The notes beneath the pieces are model-generated. The model saw only the letters and a program-made list of their open reading frames with translations, searched no databases and had not been told where the DNA came from. Below, in pieces: positions 46,526 to 57,483 of a DNA stretch of 64,000 bases (position 1 is the stretch's first letter; each line of letters begins with the position of its first letter). This stretch comes from Halalkalibacillus sediminis. GTDB lineage: Bacteria > Bacillota > Bacilli > Bacillales > Alkalibacillaceae. Both the position numbers and the translations under genes were made by a program. The stretch covers positions 434,001 through 498,000 of the forward strand of contig NZ_PJNH01000001.1 in assembly GCF_002844535.1 (NCBI RefSeq). Direction: 5' to 3'.

Positions 46526-47674
46526 ATGAAAAAAGTGACTTTATTAGGTGGAACAGGTTCAATCGGTCTACAAACGATCGAAGTGCTTAAACAACACCCT
46601 GAACAATTTGAATTATATGCCTTTGCTTTTGGAGCTCAGGTAGATAAAGCATTACCGATTATTCAGGAGATGAAGCCGAAATACATTGTAACTAAAGATG
46701 AAAACATAAAAGAGCAAGTAGAAAAAGACATAACTTACGATGCGAAGGTTTCCTCCGGCTTGGAGGCTTTACGTACAATTTCTAGCTTGGACGAAATCGA
46801 TATTGTTGTTAATGCCATTCTCGGAAGTATTGGGCTACAACCGACTTTAGATGCAATTCGTGCGAAAAAACAAATCGCTTTTGCTAATAAAGAGACCTTG
46901 GTAACCGCGGGGCACTTAGTCATGGAAGAAGCTAGGAAACATAATGTAGAGCTTCTACCAGTTGATAGTGAACACGCAGCAATTCATCAATGTTTAAAAG
47001 GTGAATCAAAAGAGTCGATCAAGCGTATCATTTTAACAGGGTCTGGTGGCAGCTTCAGGGACCGAAGTCGTGCAGAATTGAAAGGTGTGACTAAAAGTGA
47101 TGCCTTGAAGCACCCGAATTGGAGTATGGGTGCTAAGATAACAATAGACTCTGCGACAATGATGAACAAAGGCCTTGAAGTAATTGAGGCTCATTGGTTA
47201 TTTGATGTTCCTTATGATCAGATAGATGTTATTTTGCATAAAGAAAGTGTCATACACTCAATGGTAGAGTTCAACGATCAAAGCGTCATGGCTCAACTGG
47301 GAACACCTGATATGAGAATCCCTATTCAATATGCCCTTACTTATCCAGGGCGTTCAGATTATCGAATGAGTCAAGGATTAGATTTACTATCATTTGGGCA
47401 ACTGCATTTTCAGGAAATGAGCTTTGAACGGTTCCCATGTTTAGAAATGGCGTATAATGTAGGTAAGACAGGCGGTTCATTACCAACTGTTTTCAATGCA
47501 GCGAATGAAGAAGCCGTCCAGCTATTTCTAGAAGACAAAATAACTTTTCTTGATATTGAGGAAGTAATTGAAAAAGCTGTGAGCAATCATGAAACTATTT
47601 CTAAACCAGATTTAGATACCATTATTTCACTGGACCAAGAAACAAGAGAGAGAGTTAAAGCTGCTAACGGCTAA
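46526..47674 (+). CDS. dxr: 1-deoxy-D-xylulose-5-phosphate reductoisomerase
   Basis: The second enzyme of the MEP isoprenoid pathway. It has 382 residues. The NADPH-binding motif is LLGGTGSIGLQTIEVL, substrate and metal site motifs are PVDSEHAAIHQCL, and LTGSGGSFRDRSR. GAGGGATT supports ATG 46526 over ATG 46511. It supplies isoprenoids upstream of uppS. Confidence 0.97.
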   Translation: MKKVTLLGGTGSIGLQTIEVLKQHPEQFELYAFAFGAQVDKALPIIQEMKPKYIVTKDENIKEQVEKDITYDAKVSSGLEALRTISSLDEIDIVVNAILGSIGLQPTLDAIRAKKQIAFANKETLVTAGHLVMEEARKHNVELLPVDSEHAAIHQCLKGESKESIKRIILTGSGGSFRDRSRAELKGVTKSDALKHPNWSMGAKITIDSATMMNKGLEVIEAHWLFDVPYDQIDVILHKESVIHSMVEFNDQSVMAQLGTPDMRIPIQYALTYPGRSDYRMSQGLDLLSFGQLHFQEMSFERFPCLEMAYNVGKTGGSLPTVFNAANEEAVQLFLEDKITFLDIEEVIEKAVSNHETISKPDLDTIISLDQETRERVKAANG

Positions 47675-47689
47675 AGGAAGGTGCTTATC

Positions 47690-48946
47690 ATGAATACAGT
47701 TATAGCTTTTATATTCATGTTTGGACTGCTTGTGTTTATCCATGAGCTAGGTCATTTGATTTTTGCTAAGCGAGCAGGAATGCTGGCTAGAGAATTTGCT
47801 ATCGGTTTTGGACCGAAGATTTTTGCTTATCGAAAAGATGAAACATTATACACTGTACGATTACTCCCTATCGGAGGATATGTGCGTGTAGCAGGGGAAG
47901 ACCCTGAAATTGTTGACTTGAAACCCGGTTATCATATTGGGCTAGAGTTCAATGATGTTGGTAAAGTTAATAAAATCATCGTCAATAACAAATCTAAATA
48001 CCCTAACGCAAAAGTGGTAGAGGTTGAAAGAATCGATTTAGATCATGACTTGACGGTCGATTGCTATGACTTGGATACTGAAGAAAAATATCATTATGAG
48101 GTTGACCGTAAGGCCTTGTTCGTAATGGATGAAAAAGAAACGATGATCGCGCCTTATGATCGCCAATTCACTTCTAAATCAGTTGGTAAAAAAGGTATGC
48201 AAGTGTTTGCAGGACCCATGATGAACTTTCTTTTAGCAATCGCTATTTTTATCGGACTCGGCTTTATACAGGGTGTTCCAGTAGAAGAAGCTGTCTTAGG
48301 AGGGATCCAAGAGGATTCTCCGGCTGATCAAGCTGGCCTGATGGAAGGCGATGAAGTCGTTTCGATTAATGGTGATCCAGTGGAAGACTGGATGGATTTC
48401 GTATTAACTGTTCAAGACATGCCAGATGAAGATATACAAATTAGCGTTGATCGTGAAGGTGAAATTGTTGAGAATCAGTTAACCGTTGGATCAGTTACTG
48501 AACGTGGGGAAACCATCGGCAGGATTGGTGTAATGGCTTCTTTTGAAAAATCACCAGGGGATGTCATCAAATATGGATTTACTCAAACGTATGATGTTAC
48601 TGTATTAATAATTAATGCTGTAGGTCAGTTAGTGACTGGACAATTATCGCTTGATGCTTTAGCAGGGCCTGTAGGTATTTACTCAGCAACTGACGACATC
48701 GTTCAGACAGGAATCATGAACTTCTTCACTTGGACGGCAATGCTAAGTATAAACCTTGGTATAGTCAACCTACTCCCGTTGCCAGCATTAGACGGTGGTC
48801 GCTTACTGTTCATTGGGTTAGAAGCAATAAGAGGGAAACCATTGGATCCGCAAAAAGAAGGCGTTGTTCATTTCATAGGTTTTGCGTTATTGTTCCTTCT
48901 TATGATTATCGTGACCTGGAATGATATTGAACGGTTGTTTATGTAG
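47690..48946 (+). CDS. rasP: Site-2 intramembrane zinc metalloprotease RasP
   Basis: It cuts transmembrane substrates such as anti-sigma factors and divisome or signal-peptide remnants. It has 418 residues. The active site HELGH is at residues 18-22. One PDZ domain follows the second helix (about 200-275), and the second metal motif is LLPLPALDGGRL near 365. Four membrane segments. AAAGGAAGG supports ATG 47690. Confidence 0.96.
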   Translation: MNTVIAFIFMFGLLVFIHELGHLIFAKRAGMLAREFAIGFGPKIFAYRKDETLYTVRLLPIGGYVRVAGEDPEIVDLKPGYHIGLEFNDVGKVNKIIVNNKSKYPNAKVVEVERIDLDHDLTVDCYDLDTEEKYHYEVDRKALFVMDEKETMIAPYDRQFTSKSVGKKGMQVFAGPMMNFLLAIAIFIGLGFIQGVPVEEAVLGGIQEDSPADQAGLMEGDEVVSINGDPVEDWMDFVLTVQDMPDEDIQISVDREGEIVENQLTVGSVTERGETIGRIGVMASFEKSPGDVIKYGFTQTYDVTVLIINAVGQLVTGQLSLDALAGPVGIYSATDDIVQTGIMNFFTWTAMLSINLGIVNLLPLPALDGGRLLFIGLEAIRGKPLDPQKEGVVHFIGFALLFLLMIIVTWNDIERLFM

Positions 48947-48979
48947 CATATTACTATGTAATTAGAGGTGAAGCTTATT

Positions 48980-50674
48980 ATGAGACAAAGTACAATGATT
49001 ATTCCTACATTACGTGAAGAACCAGCAGAAGCAGAAATTAAGAGTCACCAATTATTACTAAGAGCTGGTTTCATCCGCCAACTTGCTTCAGGAGTCTACA
49101 ATTTTTTACCTTTAGGTAAAAGGGTCCTGAGAAAAGTTGAAAATATTGTTCGAGAAGAAATGGACCGTGCAGGAGCACAAGAAATTCAAATGCCGTCCCT
49201 TCAGCCAGCTGAACTGTGGTTGAATTCTAATCGTTGGAATACGATGGGTGAAGAGCTGATGCGACTGAAGGATAGACATAACCGTGATTTTGCACTAGGG
49301 GCAACTCATGAGGAAGTGGTAACCTCTTTAATGGGTGATGTTGTAGACTCTTATAAAAAATTACCTTTTACGGTCTACCAAATTCAAAATAAATATCGAG
49401 ATGAAAAAAGACCTCGATTCGGTTTATTAAGAGGACGAGAATTTTTAATGAAGGATGCATACTCTTTCCATGAATCCTATGAATCCTTAGATGATGAATA
49501 TGATGTTCTCTTCAATGCATATAAAAGAATCTTTGAGCGTTGCGGATTGAATTTCCGCGCTGTAATCGCCGACTCAGGTGCGATGGGTGGTAAAGATACT
49601 CACGAATTCATGGTTCTATCTGAAATTGGTGAAGATACCATTGCATACTCGACTGAGTCTGATTATGCTGCAAATGTTGAAATGGCACCTGTTGTAGCTT
49701 CATATCAAAAAGGTTCTGATGAAGCGAAACCTCTAGAGAAGGTTGAGACACCGAATGCGAAAACGATGCAAGAGGTGGCAGATTTCCTTGGACATTCTTT
49801 AGCAGAAGGTTTAAAGGCTATCATGTTTATCATCGATGAGCAGCCTGTGCTAGTTGTGACACGTGGAGATCATGAAGTTAACGATGTAAAACTTAAAAAT
49901 TTATATGATGCCGAAATAGTTGAATTGGCAACTGAAGCACAAACACGTGAAGCGATGGGGGCAGGATTCGGTTCGTTAGGTCCAATCAATGTTCCAGAAA
50001 ATGTTGAAATTATCGCTGATCAGGCAGTTGAATACTTAACCAATGCTACTTGCGGGGCCAATGAAGACGGATACCATTTCACAAATGTGACTCCTGAACG
50101 TGATTTTGTGGTAAAACAATTCGCAGATTTACGTTTTATAGAAGAAGGTGACCCTTCACCTGATGGGAATGGTACGATCCAATTCGCAAAAGGTATTGAA
50201 GTAGGTCATGTCTTTAAGCTGGGTACGCTTTATGCGGACAAGCTCAATGCCAATTTCTTAAATCAGCAAGGGAAAACACAATCTTTTGTGATGGGTTGTT
50301 ATGGAATAGGAGTTTCCAGAACATTATCTGCTGTAGTGGAACAGTATCATGATGAAGCTGGTATGTTATGGCCGAAGGAATTGACACCTTTTAATGTCCA
50401 TTTATTGAATTTGAATGCAAAGAAAGAAGAATTTGTAGAAATTGCTGATGCTATTTACGAGAAACTTCTCGATAAAGGTCTAGAAGTTCTATACGATGAT
50501 CGTAAAGAGCGTGCAGGCGTTAAATTCAATGATAGTGACTTAATTGGCATACCTTATCGTGTCACTGTAGGTAAAAGAGCGAGCGAGGGCTATATCGAGT
50601 TCAAGCACCGCGACACTGGTGAACAAGAAGATATTCACGTTGATCGACTTGTAGACTTTCTCCATTCATTATAA
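48980..50674 (+). CDS. proS: Prolyl-tRNA synthetase
   Basis: A bacterial-type ProRS of class II. It has 564 residues. Motif 1 and 2 regions ([38 protein letters not shown]) come before the editing (INS) domain at about 230-390, then motif 3 ([17 protein letters not shown]) and the anticodon-binding domain. AGAGGTGA precedes ATG 48980. There is no T-box leader in the short gap upstream, so it depends on rasP transcription. Confidence 0.98.
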   Translation: MRQSTMIIPTLREEPAEAEIKSHQLLLRAGFIRQLASGVYNFLPLGKRVLRKVENIVREEMDRAGAQEIQMPSLQPAELWLNSNRWNTMGEELMRLKDRHNRDFALGATHEEVVTSLMGDVVDSYKKLPFTVYQIQNKYRDEKRPRFGLLRGREFLMKDAYSFHESYESLDDEYDVLFNAYKRIFERCGLNFRAVIADSGAMGGKDTHEFMVLSEIGEDTIAYSTESDYAANVEMAPVVASYQKGSDEAKPLEKVETPNAKTMQEVADFLGHSLAEGLKAIMFIIDEQPVLVVTRGDHEVNDVKLKNLYDAEIVELATEAQTREAMGAGFGSLGPINVPENVEIIADQAVEYLTNATCGANEDGYHFTNVTPERDFVVKQFADLRFIEEGDPSPDGNGTIQFAKGIEVGHVFKLGTLYADKLNANFLNQQGKTQSFVMGCYGIGVSRTLSAVVEQYHDEAGMLWPKELTPFNVHLLNLNAKKEEFVEIADAIYEKLLDKGLEVLYDDRKERAGVKFNDSDLIGIPYRVTVGKRASEGYIEFKHRDTGEQEDIHVDRLVDFLHSL

Positions 50675-50695
50675 AATATATAGAGAACTATTTGA

Positions 50696-50727
50696 GACCT
50701 CTGCCATCTCAGTGGCAGGGGTTCTTT
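50696..50727 (+). terminator. Probable intrinsic terminator after proS
   Basis: A 10-base-pair stem ACCTCTGCCA (50697-50706) with TGGCAGGGGT (50713-50722). The T tract after it is short (TTCTTT), so it may be weak. Confidence 0.65.
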
Positions 50728-50789
50728 ACATCAAAAAGTGATATTTAAACTGAACTTCATGAGAGTCATAGAAAAATGGGGGACTATTA

Positions 50790-53700
50790 ATGGACCTTTC
50801 AAAAAAAGAAAAACTGAATCTTTTACTTCAACAAATACAAATGCCTGAAGAAATTGTTGAACGAGAATTTAACGATGCTTATTTAGAACGGTTGACCGTC
50901 ATTAAAGAAAGAAAAGAATGGCAGTTCCATATTCATAATTCTGAACCTTTTCCGTGCGAAGTAGTAGAAATTTTCGAAGCGAAATTACGTGAGGCTTTTC
51001 TTCAAATCGCCCAGGTCAGTATTATTATTACTTCGGAAAATAAGTCTCTATCAGATGAAGAAATCAATAAATACTGGAAAACGTTCATACATTCTGTTCA
51101 TGATCTTTTTCCCGCTTATAAGGATTACCTTTGTGAACAAGAACCAGAAATCAATGGTAACCAAATAATTTTATGCGCGAGAAATGAAACAGAAAGCCAG
51201 ATGATTCAACGAAAAATCACACCACTTCTCCAAGAATTTTGTAACCAAAAAGGACTAAAAAATTATACGATACATATTAACGTAGCTAAAGATGAGAATG
51301 AAATCAGCCAATTCCAGCAACGAAAAGTTGAAGAGGAAAGAAACTATATCCAACAAGCGATTAAAGATAAAGAGGAACGCATGAAAAATTCAGGTGAAGA
51401 TGAGAAGCCTAAAGGACCTCTTGTCTTAGGCCAGTCGATTCAAGATGAACCTATTGGAATCCAGAATATATTAGACGAAGAAAAAAGAATGACTATTCAA
51501 GGTTACGTATTTGATGTTGATATTCGTAACTTACGTTCAGGACGTGATCTACTGATTATCAGCATCACCGATTATTCAGATTCCATCCAGGTCAAGTTGT
51601 TTTCAAAAGGAGAAGAACAGAAACAATTATTCCAGATGGTCAAAGAAGGAATGTGGTTGAAAGCTCGTGGAAGCATTCAAACAGATACTTATTCCAATGA
51701 ACTGATGATGATGGGGAATGATTTGAATGAAATCAAACCTGTAATTAGAAAAGATCAGACTGCTTCAGAAGAAAAACGTGTCGAACTGCACGCTCATACG
51801 ACCATGAGTACAATGGATGCAACGGTTTCAGCTACTCGTTTAGTAGAACAAGCCGCCCAGTGGGAACATCCTGCAATTGCGATTACCGATCATGCTGTTG
51901 TACAAGCATTCCCTGAAGCGCACCAAGCTGGTGAAAAAAATGGTGTTAAAGTATTGTATGGTCTGGAAGCAAACGTCGTAGATGATGGAGTTTTAATTGC
52001 ATATAACGAAGCTGATCGTCCTTTAGAAGAGGCAACATATGTGGTATTTGACGTCGAGACGACTGGTCTATCAGCAACTTATGACAAAATCATCGAATTG
52101 GCTGCTGTGAAGATTTACCAGGGTGAAATTATCGATCGTTTTGAACGGTTCGTTAACCCTCATCAGAAGCTAAGTGAAACGACCACTAATCTAACGGGAA
52201 TAACGGATGACATGGTAAAAGATGCTCCTGAAATCGAACAAGTGATGAAAGAATTCGATGAATGGATGGGTGGGGATATTCTAGTAGCTCATAATGCGAG
52301 CTTCGATATCGGATTCATCAATGCTGCTTTTAAGAGAATGGATCGACCGAAAGTAACTAATCCAGTCATTGATACATTAGAATTGGCTCGTTTTCTACAT
52401 CCAGAACTAAAAAGCCATCGTTTGAATACGCTTTGTAAGTTTCTGAATATAGAATTGACTCAGCATCACAGAGCCATTTATGATGCTGAAGCTACAGGAT
52501 ATTTACTATGGAATTTCATCAAATCGACAATTGAAAAAGAGATTACTAATCATAAAGATTTGAATCGTCATATTGGTGAAGGTGACGCTTATAAACGATC
52601 CAGACCCTTCCACACAATCATTTTGGCTCAATCACAAGAAGGATTGAAGAATTTATTTAAACTTGTCTCTATGGCCCATGTTGATTATTTCCACAGAGTG
52701 CCACGTATTCCTCGGTCAAAGTTATCTAGTCATCGGGAAGGACTTCTTTTAGGGTCTGGTTGTGATCAAGGTGAGCTGTTCGATACAATCGCTTTAAAAT
52801 CTGAGGAAGACGCTGAGAAAGTGGCTGAATTCTATGATTATATCGAAGTTCAACCACCTATGAATTACTATCACTTGATAGAAAAAGAGATTGTGCAATC
52901 TATGCAACAAATTAAGCAATTGATCAAGAAGCTTATTCATATTGGCGAGAAACTTGGCAAAAAAGTGGTCGCTACAGGTAATACACATTATATAGACCCG
53001 CATGAAAAGGTCTACCGTAAAATTTTGATTGCTTCTCAAAGTGGTAATCCATTAAATCGTCAAACACAACCTGATGTCTATTTTAGGACGACTAATGAAA
53101 TGTTAGAAGAATTCTCTTTTCTTGGCGAAGAAAAAGCTAAAGAAATAGTCATTACAAATACAAATTGGGTATCAGAGCAAATTGGTGATGTGAAACCGGT
53201 AAAAGAGGATTTGTACACTCCGAATATAGATGGTGCAGATGATGAAATTAGAGAGATGTGCTACAACAGAGCAAGAAATATTTATGGGGACAATCTTCCT
53301 GAAATCGTAGTAGAACGACTTGAAAAGGAATTGACGAGTATTATCGATAATGGTTTCTCTGTCATTTATTTGATTTCACAAAAATTAGTGAAGAAATCAT
53401 TGGATGATGGCTATTTAGTTGGTTCTCGGGGTTCAGTTGGTTCTTCATTCGTAGCAACAATGACCGAAATTACTGAAGTGAATCCATTACCACCTCATTA
53501 CATTTGTCCTTCTTGTGATTTCTATGAATTTTTCACAGACGGCTCGATCGGTTCAGGTTTCGACTTAGAAGAAAAAGAATGCCCAGAGTGTGGTGCATCT
53601 CTTATTCGAGAAGGCCAAGACATTCCTTTCGAAACATTCCTTGGATTTAAAGGTGACAAGGTCCCTGATATCGATTTGAATTTCTCAGGTGAATACCAAC

Positions 53701-55085
53701 CTAAAGCTCACCACTATACGAAAGTATTGTTCGGTGAAGAGAATGTATTTCGAGCTGGAACAATCGGAACTGTTGCTGAAAAGACCGCTTTTGGATATGT
53801 GAAAGGTTATGCTCAAGATAATCAGATGATGGTTCGCCAAGCAGAAATTGCTAGGTTGGTTAAAGGATGTTCAGGCGTAAAACGTACGACAGGACAGCAC
53901 CCTGGCGGTATCATTGTCGTACCAGATGATAAAGAGATTTATGATTTTACGCCGATTCAATTTCCGGCGGATGACCGTAAATCAGAATGGAAGACGACTC
54001 ATTTTGACTTCCATTCCATTCATGATAATTTACTTAAATTAGATATTCTAGGACACGATGACCCAACTGTTATTCGCATGTTGCAAGATTTGACAGGTAT
54101 CGATCCTAATGACGTACCAACGAACGATCCTGAAGTAATGAAGATATTCGGGGGGCCTGAAGCGTTAGGTGTCACAGCAGATCAAATACTGTGTAAAACA
54201 GGAACATTAGGTGTACCTGAGTTTGGAACACGTTTCGTTCGACAAATGTTAGAGGATACGAAACCTTCTACGTTTGCAGAGCTTGTCATCATCTCAGGGT
54301 TATCACACGGTACAGATGTTTGGCTCGGTAATGCCCAAGAACTCATCAATGATGGAATTTGTGAGATTGGTGAGGTTATTGGTTGCCGTGATGATATTAT
54401 GGTTTACCTGATGCATAAAGGGTTGGAGCACTCCCTGGCTTTTAAGATCATGGAATTTGTCCGTAAAGGTAAAGGGCTTCAAGATGAATGGATCGAAGAA
54501 ATGAAGAAACATGGGGTGCCAGACTGGTATATTGAATCATGTAAGAAAATCAAATATATGTTCCCTAAAGCCCATGCTGCAGCTTATGTTTTGATGGCTG
54601 TCAGAATTGCCTATTTCAAAGTCCATCATCCGATTGAATTCTACGCTGCTTACTTCACGGTACGTGCTGGAGATTTTGAGTTAGAGACTATGATTAAAGG
54701 TTCTGAAGCCATTAGGGCGAGAATCGAAGAGATTTTAGAAAAAGGTAATGACGCTTCACCTAAAGAAAAAAGTTTACTTACAGTACTTGAATTAACTTTA
54801 GAGATGAATGAAAGAGGCTATTCATTCCAAAAAGTAGACTTGTATCGATCTTCAGCTAGTGAATTCATTGTTGAAGGAGACACATTGATCCCTCCATTCA
54901 ATGCAGTTGATGGTTTAGGTACTAATGCTGCCATCAACATTGTGAACGCAAGAGGACAAGGTGACTTCTTATCAAAACAGGACATAAGAGAACGTAGTAA
55001 AATTTCAAAGACAGTATTAGAATACTTGGATCACCAAGGATGCTTGGAAGGTCTACCAGAGGAAAATCAATTATCCTTGTTTTAG
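50790..55085 (+). CDS. polC: DNA polymerase III alpha subunit PolC (Gram-positive type)
   Basis: The main replicative polymerase of low-GC Gram-positives. It has 1431 residues. In order: an N-terminal tau-binding-like region, an OB-fold (about 225-320), a PHP domain split by the exonuclease ([16 protein letters not shown] at about 333), the DEDDh proofreading exonuclease ([15 protein letters not shown] at about 421), a zinc-binding knob with four Cys (CPSC...CPEC, about 907-932), the catalytic palm with DID at 960-962 in [12 protein letters not shown], and the beta-clamp-binding C-terminus ending NQLSLF. GGGGGA precedes ATG 50790. Confidence 0.98.
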   Translation: MDLSKKEKLNLLLQQIQMPEEIVEREFNDAYLERLTVIKERKEWQFHIHNSEPFPCEVVEIFEAKLREAFLQIAQVSIIITSENKSLSDEEINKYWKTFIHSVHDLFPAYKDYLCEQEPEINGNQIILCARNETESQMIQRKITPLLQEFCNQKGLKNYTIHINVAKDENEISQFQQRKVEEERNYIQQAIKDKEERMKNSGEDEKPKGPLVLGQSIQDEPIGIQNILDEEKRMTIQGYVFDVDIRNLRSGRDLLIISITDYSDSIQVKLFSKGEEQKQLFQMVKEGMWLKARGSIQTDTYSNELMMMGNDLNEIKPVIRKDQTASEEKRVELHAHTTMSTMDATVSATRLVEQAAQWEHPAIAITDHAVVQAFPEAHQAGEKNGVKVLYGLEANVVDDGVLIAYNEADRPLEEATYVVFDVETTGLSATYDKIIELAAVKIYQGEIIDRFERFVNPHQKLSETTTNLTGITDDMVKDAPEIEQVMKEFDEWMGGDILVAHNASFDIGFINAAFKRMDRPKVTNPVIDTLELARFLHPELKSHRLNTLCKFLNIELTQHHRAIYDAEATGYLLWNFIKSTIEKEITNHKDLNRHIGEGDAYKRSRPFHTIILAQSQEGLKNLFKLVSMAHVDYFHRVPRIPRSKLSSHREGLLLGSGCDQGELFDTIALKSEEDAEKVAEFYDYIEVQPPMNYYHLIEKEIVQSMQQIKQLIKKLIHIGEKLGKKVVATGNTHYIDPHEKVYRKILIASQSGNPLNRQTQPDVYFRTTNEMLEEFSFLGEEKAKEIVITNTNWVSEQIGDVKPVKEDLYTPNIDGADDEIREMCYNRARNIYGDNLPEIVVERLEKELTSIIDNGFSVIYLISQKLVKKSLDDGYLVGSRGSVGSSFVATMTEITEVNPLPPHYICPSCDFYEFFTDGSIGSGFDLEEKECPECGASLIREGQDIPFETFLGFKGDKVPDIDLNFSGEYQPKAHHYTKVLFGEENVFRAGTIGTVAEKTAFGYVKGYAQDNQMMVRQAEIARLVKGCSGVKRTTGQHPGGIIVVPDDKEIYDFTPIQFPADDRKSEWKTTHFDFHSIHDNLLKLDILGHDDPTVIRMLQDLTGIDPNDVPTNDPEVMKIFGGPEALGVTADQILCKTGTLGVPEFGTRFVRQMLEDTKPSTFAELVIISGLSHGTDVWLGNAQELINDGICEIGEVIGCRDDIMVYLMHKGLEHSLAFKIMEFVRKGKGLQDEWIEEMKKHGVPDWYIESCKKIKYMFPKAHAAAYVLMAVRIAYFKVHHPIEFYAAYFTVRAGDFELETMIKGSEAIRARIEEILEKGNDASPKEKSLLTVLELTLEMNERGYSFQKVDLYRSSASEFIVEGDTLIPPFNAVDGLGTNAAINIVNARGQGDFLSKQDIRERSKISKTVLEYLDHQGCLEGLPEENQLSLF

Positions 55086-55121
55086 TAGAAGTAGTGTAAG
55101 CTCGCACCATCCATTTAATGG

Positions 55122-55150
55122 TTGCATAGCATAGGTGGATATGGTATATT
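55122..55150 (+). promoter_or_regulatory. Promoter of the rimP-nusA-infB operon
   Basis: TTGCAT at 55122-55127, a 17-base spacer and TATATT at 55145-55150 preceded by the extended -10 TGG. Transcription would start near 55157, giving a leader of about 130 bases with two hairpins. Confidence 0.72.
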
Positions 55151-55189
55151 TTTAATGAGTTATACACAAGATACGGTAAAGTCTTGAAG

Positions 55190-55217
55190 GAGTGGGTGAA
55201 CCCCACTCTTTCGTTTT
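55190..55217 (+). terminator. Leader terminator (attenuator) of the rimP-nusA operon
   Basis: GAGTGGG (55190-55196) pairs with CCCACTC (55202-55208), followed by the interrupted T tract TTTCGTTTT. It lies between promoter and rimP, so operon transcripts must read through it. NusA-dependent autoregulation at a leader terminator is known for B. subtilis nusA; the same is inferred here. Confidence 0.75.
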
Positions 55218-55220
55218 ATC

Positions 55221-55244
55221 TTCCCTGCTGTCACCAGCAGGGAA
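55221..55244 (+). other. Second leader hairpin before rimP
   Basis: TTCCCTGCTG (55221-55230) pairs perfectly with CAGCAGGGAA (55235-55244) around a 4-base loop. No T tract follows, so it is not a terminator. It could be an RNA stability or folding element. Confidence 0.6.
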
Positions 55245-55287
55245 ATTTAATGTAAACATGTATGCGTTCGTGAAGGAGGTATATTCG

Positions 55288-55764
55288 TTGAGCAAGAAAG
55301 AAGTAATTTCGAAGACAGAAGAACTCGTTCAACCTATTGTTGATGAGATGAATCTCGAATTAGTAGATGTTGAATTCGTAAAAGAAGGGAAGAATCACTT
55401 TCTTCGTGTATATATTGATAAAGAAGGCGGTATTGACATTGAAGAGTGTGGTAAAGTTAGCGAGCGGTTAAGTGAAAAACTAGACGCTGAGGACCCTGTT
55501 GAGGGAGCTTACTTTTTAGAAGTGTCATCACCAGGAGTAGAACGTAAATTGAAAACTCGGGATGACTTCGAGAAATTTGTAGGATCTTACATTCACGTGA
55601 AAACATACGAGCCATTTGATGGAGAAAAAGAATTCTACGGTGATCTACTTTCATTTGAAAATGATGAGGTCACACTATCTTTTCAAGTGAAGACTAGAAA
55701 GAAAGAGGTCATTATACCGTTTGAGAAGATTGCAAAAGCAAATATTGCTGTTTCATTTAGTTAA
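55288..55764 (+). CDS. rimP: Ribosome maturation factor RimP (TTG start)
   Basis: A 30S-assembly factor. It has 158 residues with the conserved LGLELVDVEFVKEG-like N-domain (NLELVDVEFVKEGKNHFLRVYID) and VSSPGVERKLKTRDDF. AAGGAGGT at 55272-55279 sits 8 bases before TTG 55288, giving MSKKEVISK; earlier in-frame codons run through the hairpins. It is the first gene of the nusA operon. Confidence 0.95.
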   Translation: MSKKEVISKTEELVQPIVDEMNLELVDVEFVKEGKNHFLRVYIDKEGGIDIEECGKVSERLSEKLDAEDPVEGAYFLEVSSPGVERKLKTRDDFEKFVGSYIHVKTYEPFDGEKEFYGDLLSFENDEVTLSFQVKTRKKEVIIPFEKIAKANIAVSFS

Positions 55765-55778
55765 GGGAGGTTAAATCG

Positions 55779-56876
55779 GTGAAGTCAGATTTATTTGATG
55801 CTATTCAGTTTTTAGAAAAAGAAAAAGGGATCGACAAGGATGTTTTACTAGAAGCACTTGATGCTGCAATTGTATCTGCTTACAAAAAGAACTTTAACGC
55901 ACGCACGAACGTCCGAGTGGATTTAAACGAGGAAGAGGGTACGATGAAAGTATTTTCTCGTTTGAACATTGTTGAAGAGGTTGAAGATCCAGAATTAGAG
56001 ATTGGGTTAAACGAAGCACAGGAGATCGACCCTAAATATGAAGTCGGTGATGTAGTCGAAGAAGAAGTTACTCCAAGAGATTTCGGAAGAATTGCTGCAC
56101 AAGCCGCAAAGCAAGTTGTTACTCAAAGAGTCAGAGAAGCGGAACGTGGAGTTATTTATAACGATTATATCGACCGTGTTGAGGACATTATGACAGGTAA
56201 AGTACAAAGAATGGACCAACGTCACCTGTTCATTCACCTTGGTAAAGTTGAGGGGAAACTACCTTTTAACGAATTAATGCCTGGTGAGCAGTATGAAGTA
56301 CACGACCGTGTGAAAGTATTTGTTACACGTGTTGAGAACACAAGTAAAGGACCACAAGTATTTGTCTCTAGAACTCATCCTGGATTATTGAAGCGATTGT
56401 TTGAAATGGAAGTGCCAGAAATATACGATGGATTAGTAGAGATCAAATCAGTGGCACGTGAAGCAGGGGATCGCTCTAAGATTAGTGTCCACTCGGAAGA
56501 CCCGGATGTTGATCCAGTAGGTTCATGCGTGGGTCAGCGCGGACAAAGAGTACAAACAATAGTGGATGAACTTCGTGGGGAAAAAATTGATATCGTCCAT
56601 TGGTCAGAGGACCCAGTAGTATATATTTCAAATGCTTTGAGTCCTTCTAAAGTAATCGACGTGTTAGTTAACGAAGAAGAGCATGCTACCACTGTTATTG
56701 TTCCGGATAACCAATTGTCACTAGCAATAGGGAAACGTGGACAAAATGCTAGACTAGCAGCTAAGTTGACAGGGTGGAAGATTGACATCAAAAGTGAATC
56801 AGAAGCTGAAAAAGATGGGATTTTTTCAGAGGATGACAATCCGACAGAAGAAACACCAGAAGATGAACTAGAATAA
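55779..56876 (+). CDS. nusA: Transcription elongation/termination factor NusA
   Basis: It modulates pausing and intrinsic termination. It has 365 residues: N-terminal RNAP-binding domain (about 1-125), S1 (about 135-200), KH1 and KH2 (DPDVDPVGSCVGQRGQRVQTIVDEL, then NQLSLAIGKRGQNARLAAKLTGWKIDI), and a short acidic tail. Proteobacterial C-terminal repeats are absent, as usual in Gram-positives. It starts GTG 55779 after AAGGGAGGT. Confidence 0.97.
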   Translation: MKSDLFDAIQFLEKEKGIDKDVLLEALDAAIVSAYKKNFNARTNVRVDLNEEEGTMKVFSRLNIVEEVEDPELEIGLNEAQEIDPKYEVGDVVEEEVTPRDFGRIAAQAAKQVVTQRVREAERGVIYNDYIDRVEDIMTGKVQRMDQRHLFIHLGKVEGKLPFNELMPGEQYEVHDRVKVFVTRVENTSKGPQVFVSRTHPGLLKRLFEMEVPEIYDGLVEIKSVAREAGDRSKISVHSEDPDVDPVGSCVGQRGQRVQTIVDELRGEKIDIVHWSEDPVVYISNALSPSKVIDVLVNEEEHATTVIVPDNQLSLAIGKRGQNARLAAKLTGWKIDIKSESEAEKDGIFSEDDNPTEETPEDELE

Positions 56877-56895
56877 TTAAGGGGTTGATCTTTTT

Positions 56896-57162
56896 ATGAC
56901 GAAGCGAAAAAAAGAACCTTTAAGAAAATGTGTAGTTACACAAGAAATGCTTCCCAAAAAAGAATTGATCCGAATTGTAAAAAACAAGCAAGGTGAAGTC
57001 TTTGTGGACGAAAGTGGTAAACAAAATGGCCGCGGGGCGTATATTCAAAGAAATCGTTCGGTAATTGAAGACGCCAAGCAAAACAGAGCTTTACAAAAAC
57101 ATTTAAAAGTTAAGATGGATGATTCGATATATGATGATCTACTGGACCGAGTAGGAGAATGA
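56896..57162 (+). CDS. ylxR: YlxR family RNA-binding protein (RnpM-like)
   Basis: An 88-residue basic protein with the family signature RKCVVTQEMLPKKELIRIV and NGRGAYI. Homologues have been reported to bind RNase P RNA and to affect gene expression. AAGGGG lies upstream of ATG 56896. It lies between nusA and ylxQ as in all Bacillus genomes. Confidence 0.95.
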   Translation: MTKRKKEPLRKCVVTQEMLPKKELIRIVKNKQGEVFVDESGKQNGRGAYIQRNRSVIEDAKQNRALQKHLKVKMDDSIYDDLLDRVGE

Positions 57163-57164
57163 GT

Positions 57165-57467
57165 ATGCAAGAAAAACATTTCAACATTCTAGGGCTTGCT
57201 TACCGAGCTAGAAAAATAGCCTTGGGAGAAGATCTCATTTTGCAGGCTATTCGTTCTAAAGAAGCTAAATTAGTAGTAATTGCTTCTGACTCGTCTGAGA
57301 ATACCAAGAAGAAGTTGACCGACAAGTGTAAAAGTTATCAAGTACCTTATCACTTGATTGATAATAGAGAAAAATTATCTAGAGCATTGGGTAAGGATGA
57401 CCGAGTAGCTGTTGCTGTTTTAGATCAAGGTTTTGCAAAGAAGCTTGAACAGTTATTAGGTGATTAA
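57165..57467 (+). CDS. ylxQ: L7Ae-family RNA-binding protein YlxQ
   Basis: It has 100 residues and the L7Ae/L30e fold, with [39 protein letters not shown] (conserved region). Such proteins bind K-turn RNA. AGGAG at 57153-57157 gives ATG 57165; ATG 57159 is too close. Its target is not known from the sequence. Confidence 0.94.
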   Translation: MQEKHFNILGLAYRARKIALGEDLILQAIRSKEAKLVVIASDSSENTKKKLTDKCKSYQVPYHLIDNREKLSRALGKDDRVAVAVLDQGFAKKLEQLLGD

Positions 57468-57483
57468 TCACGGGGGTGAATGT

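Noticed and set aside
48947-48979. Possible T-box riboswitch before proS
   Set aside because: Only 33 bases separate rasP and proS, with no stem I, T-box sequence or terminator.
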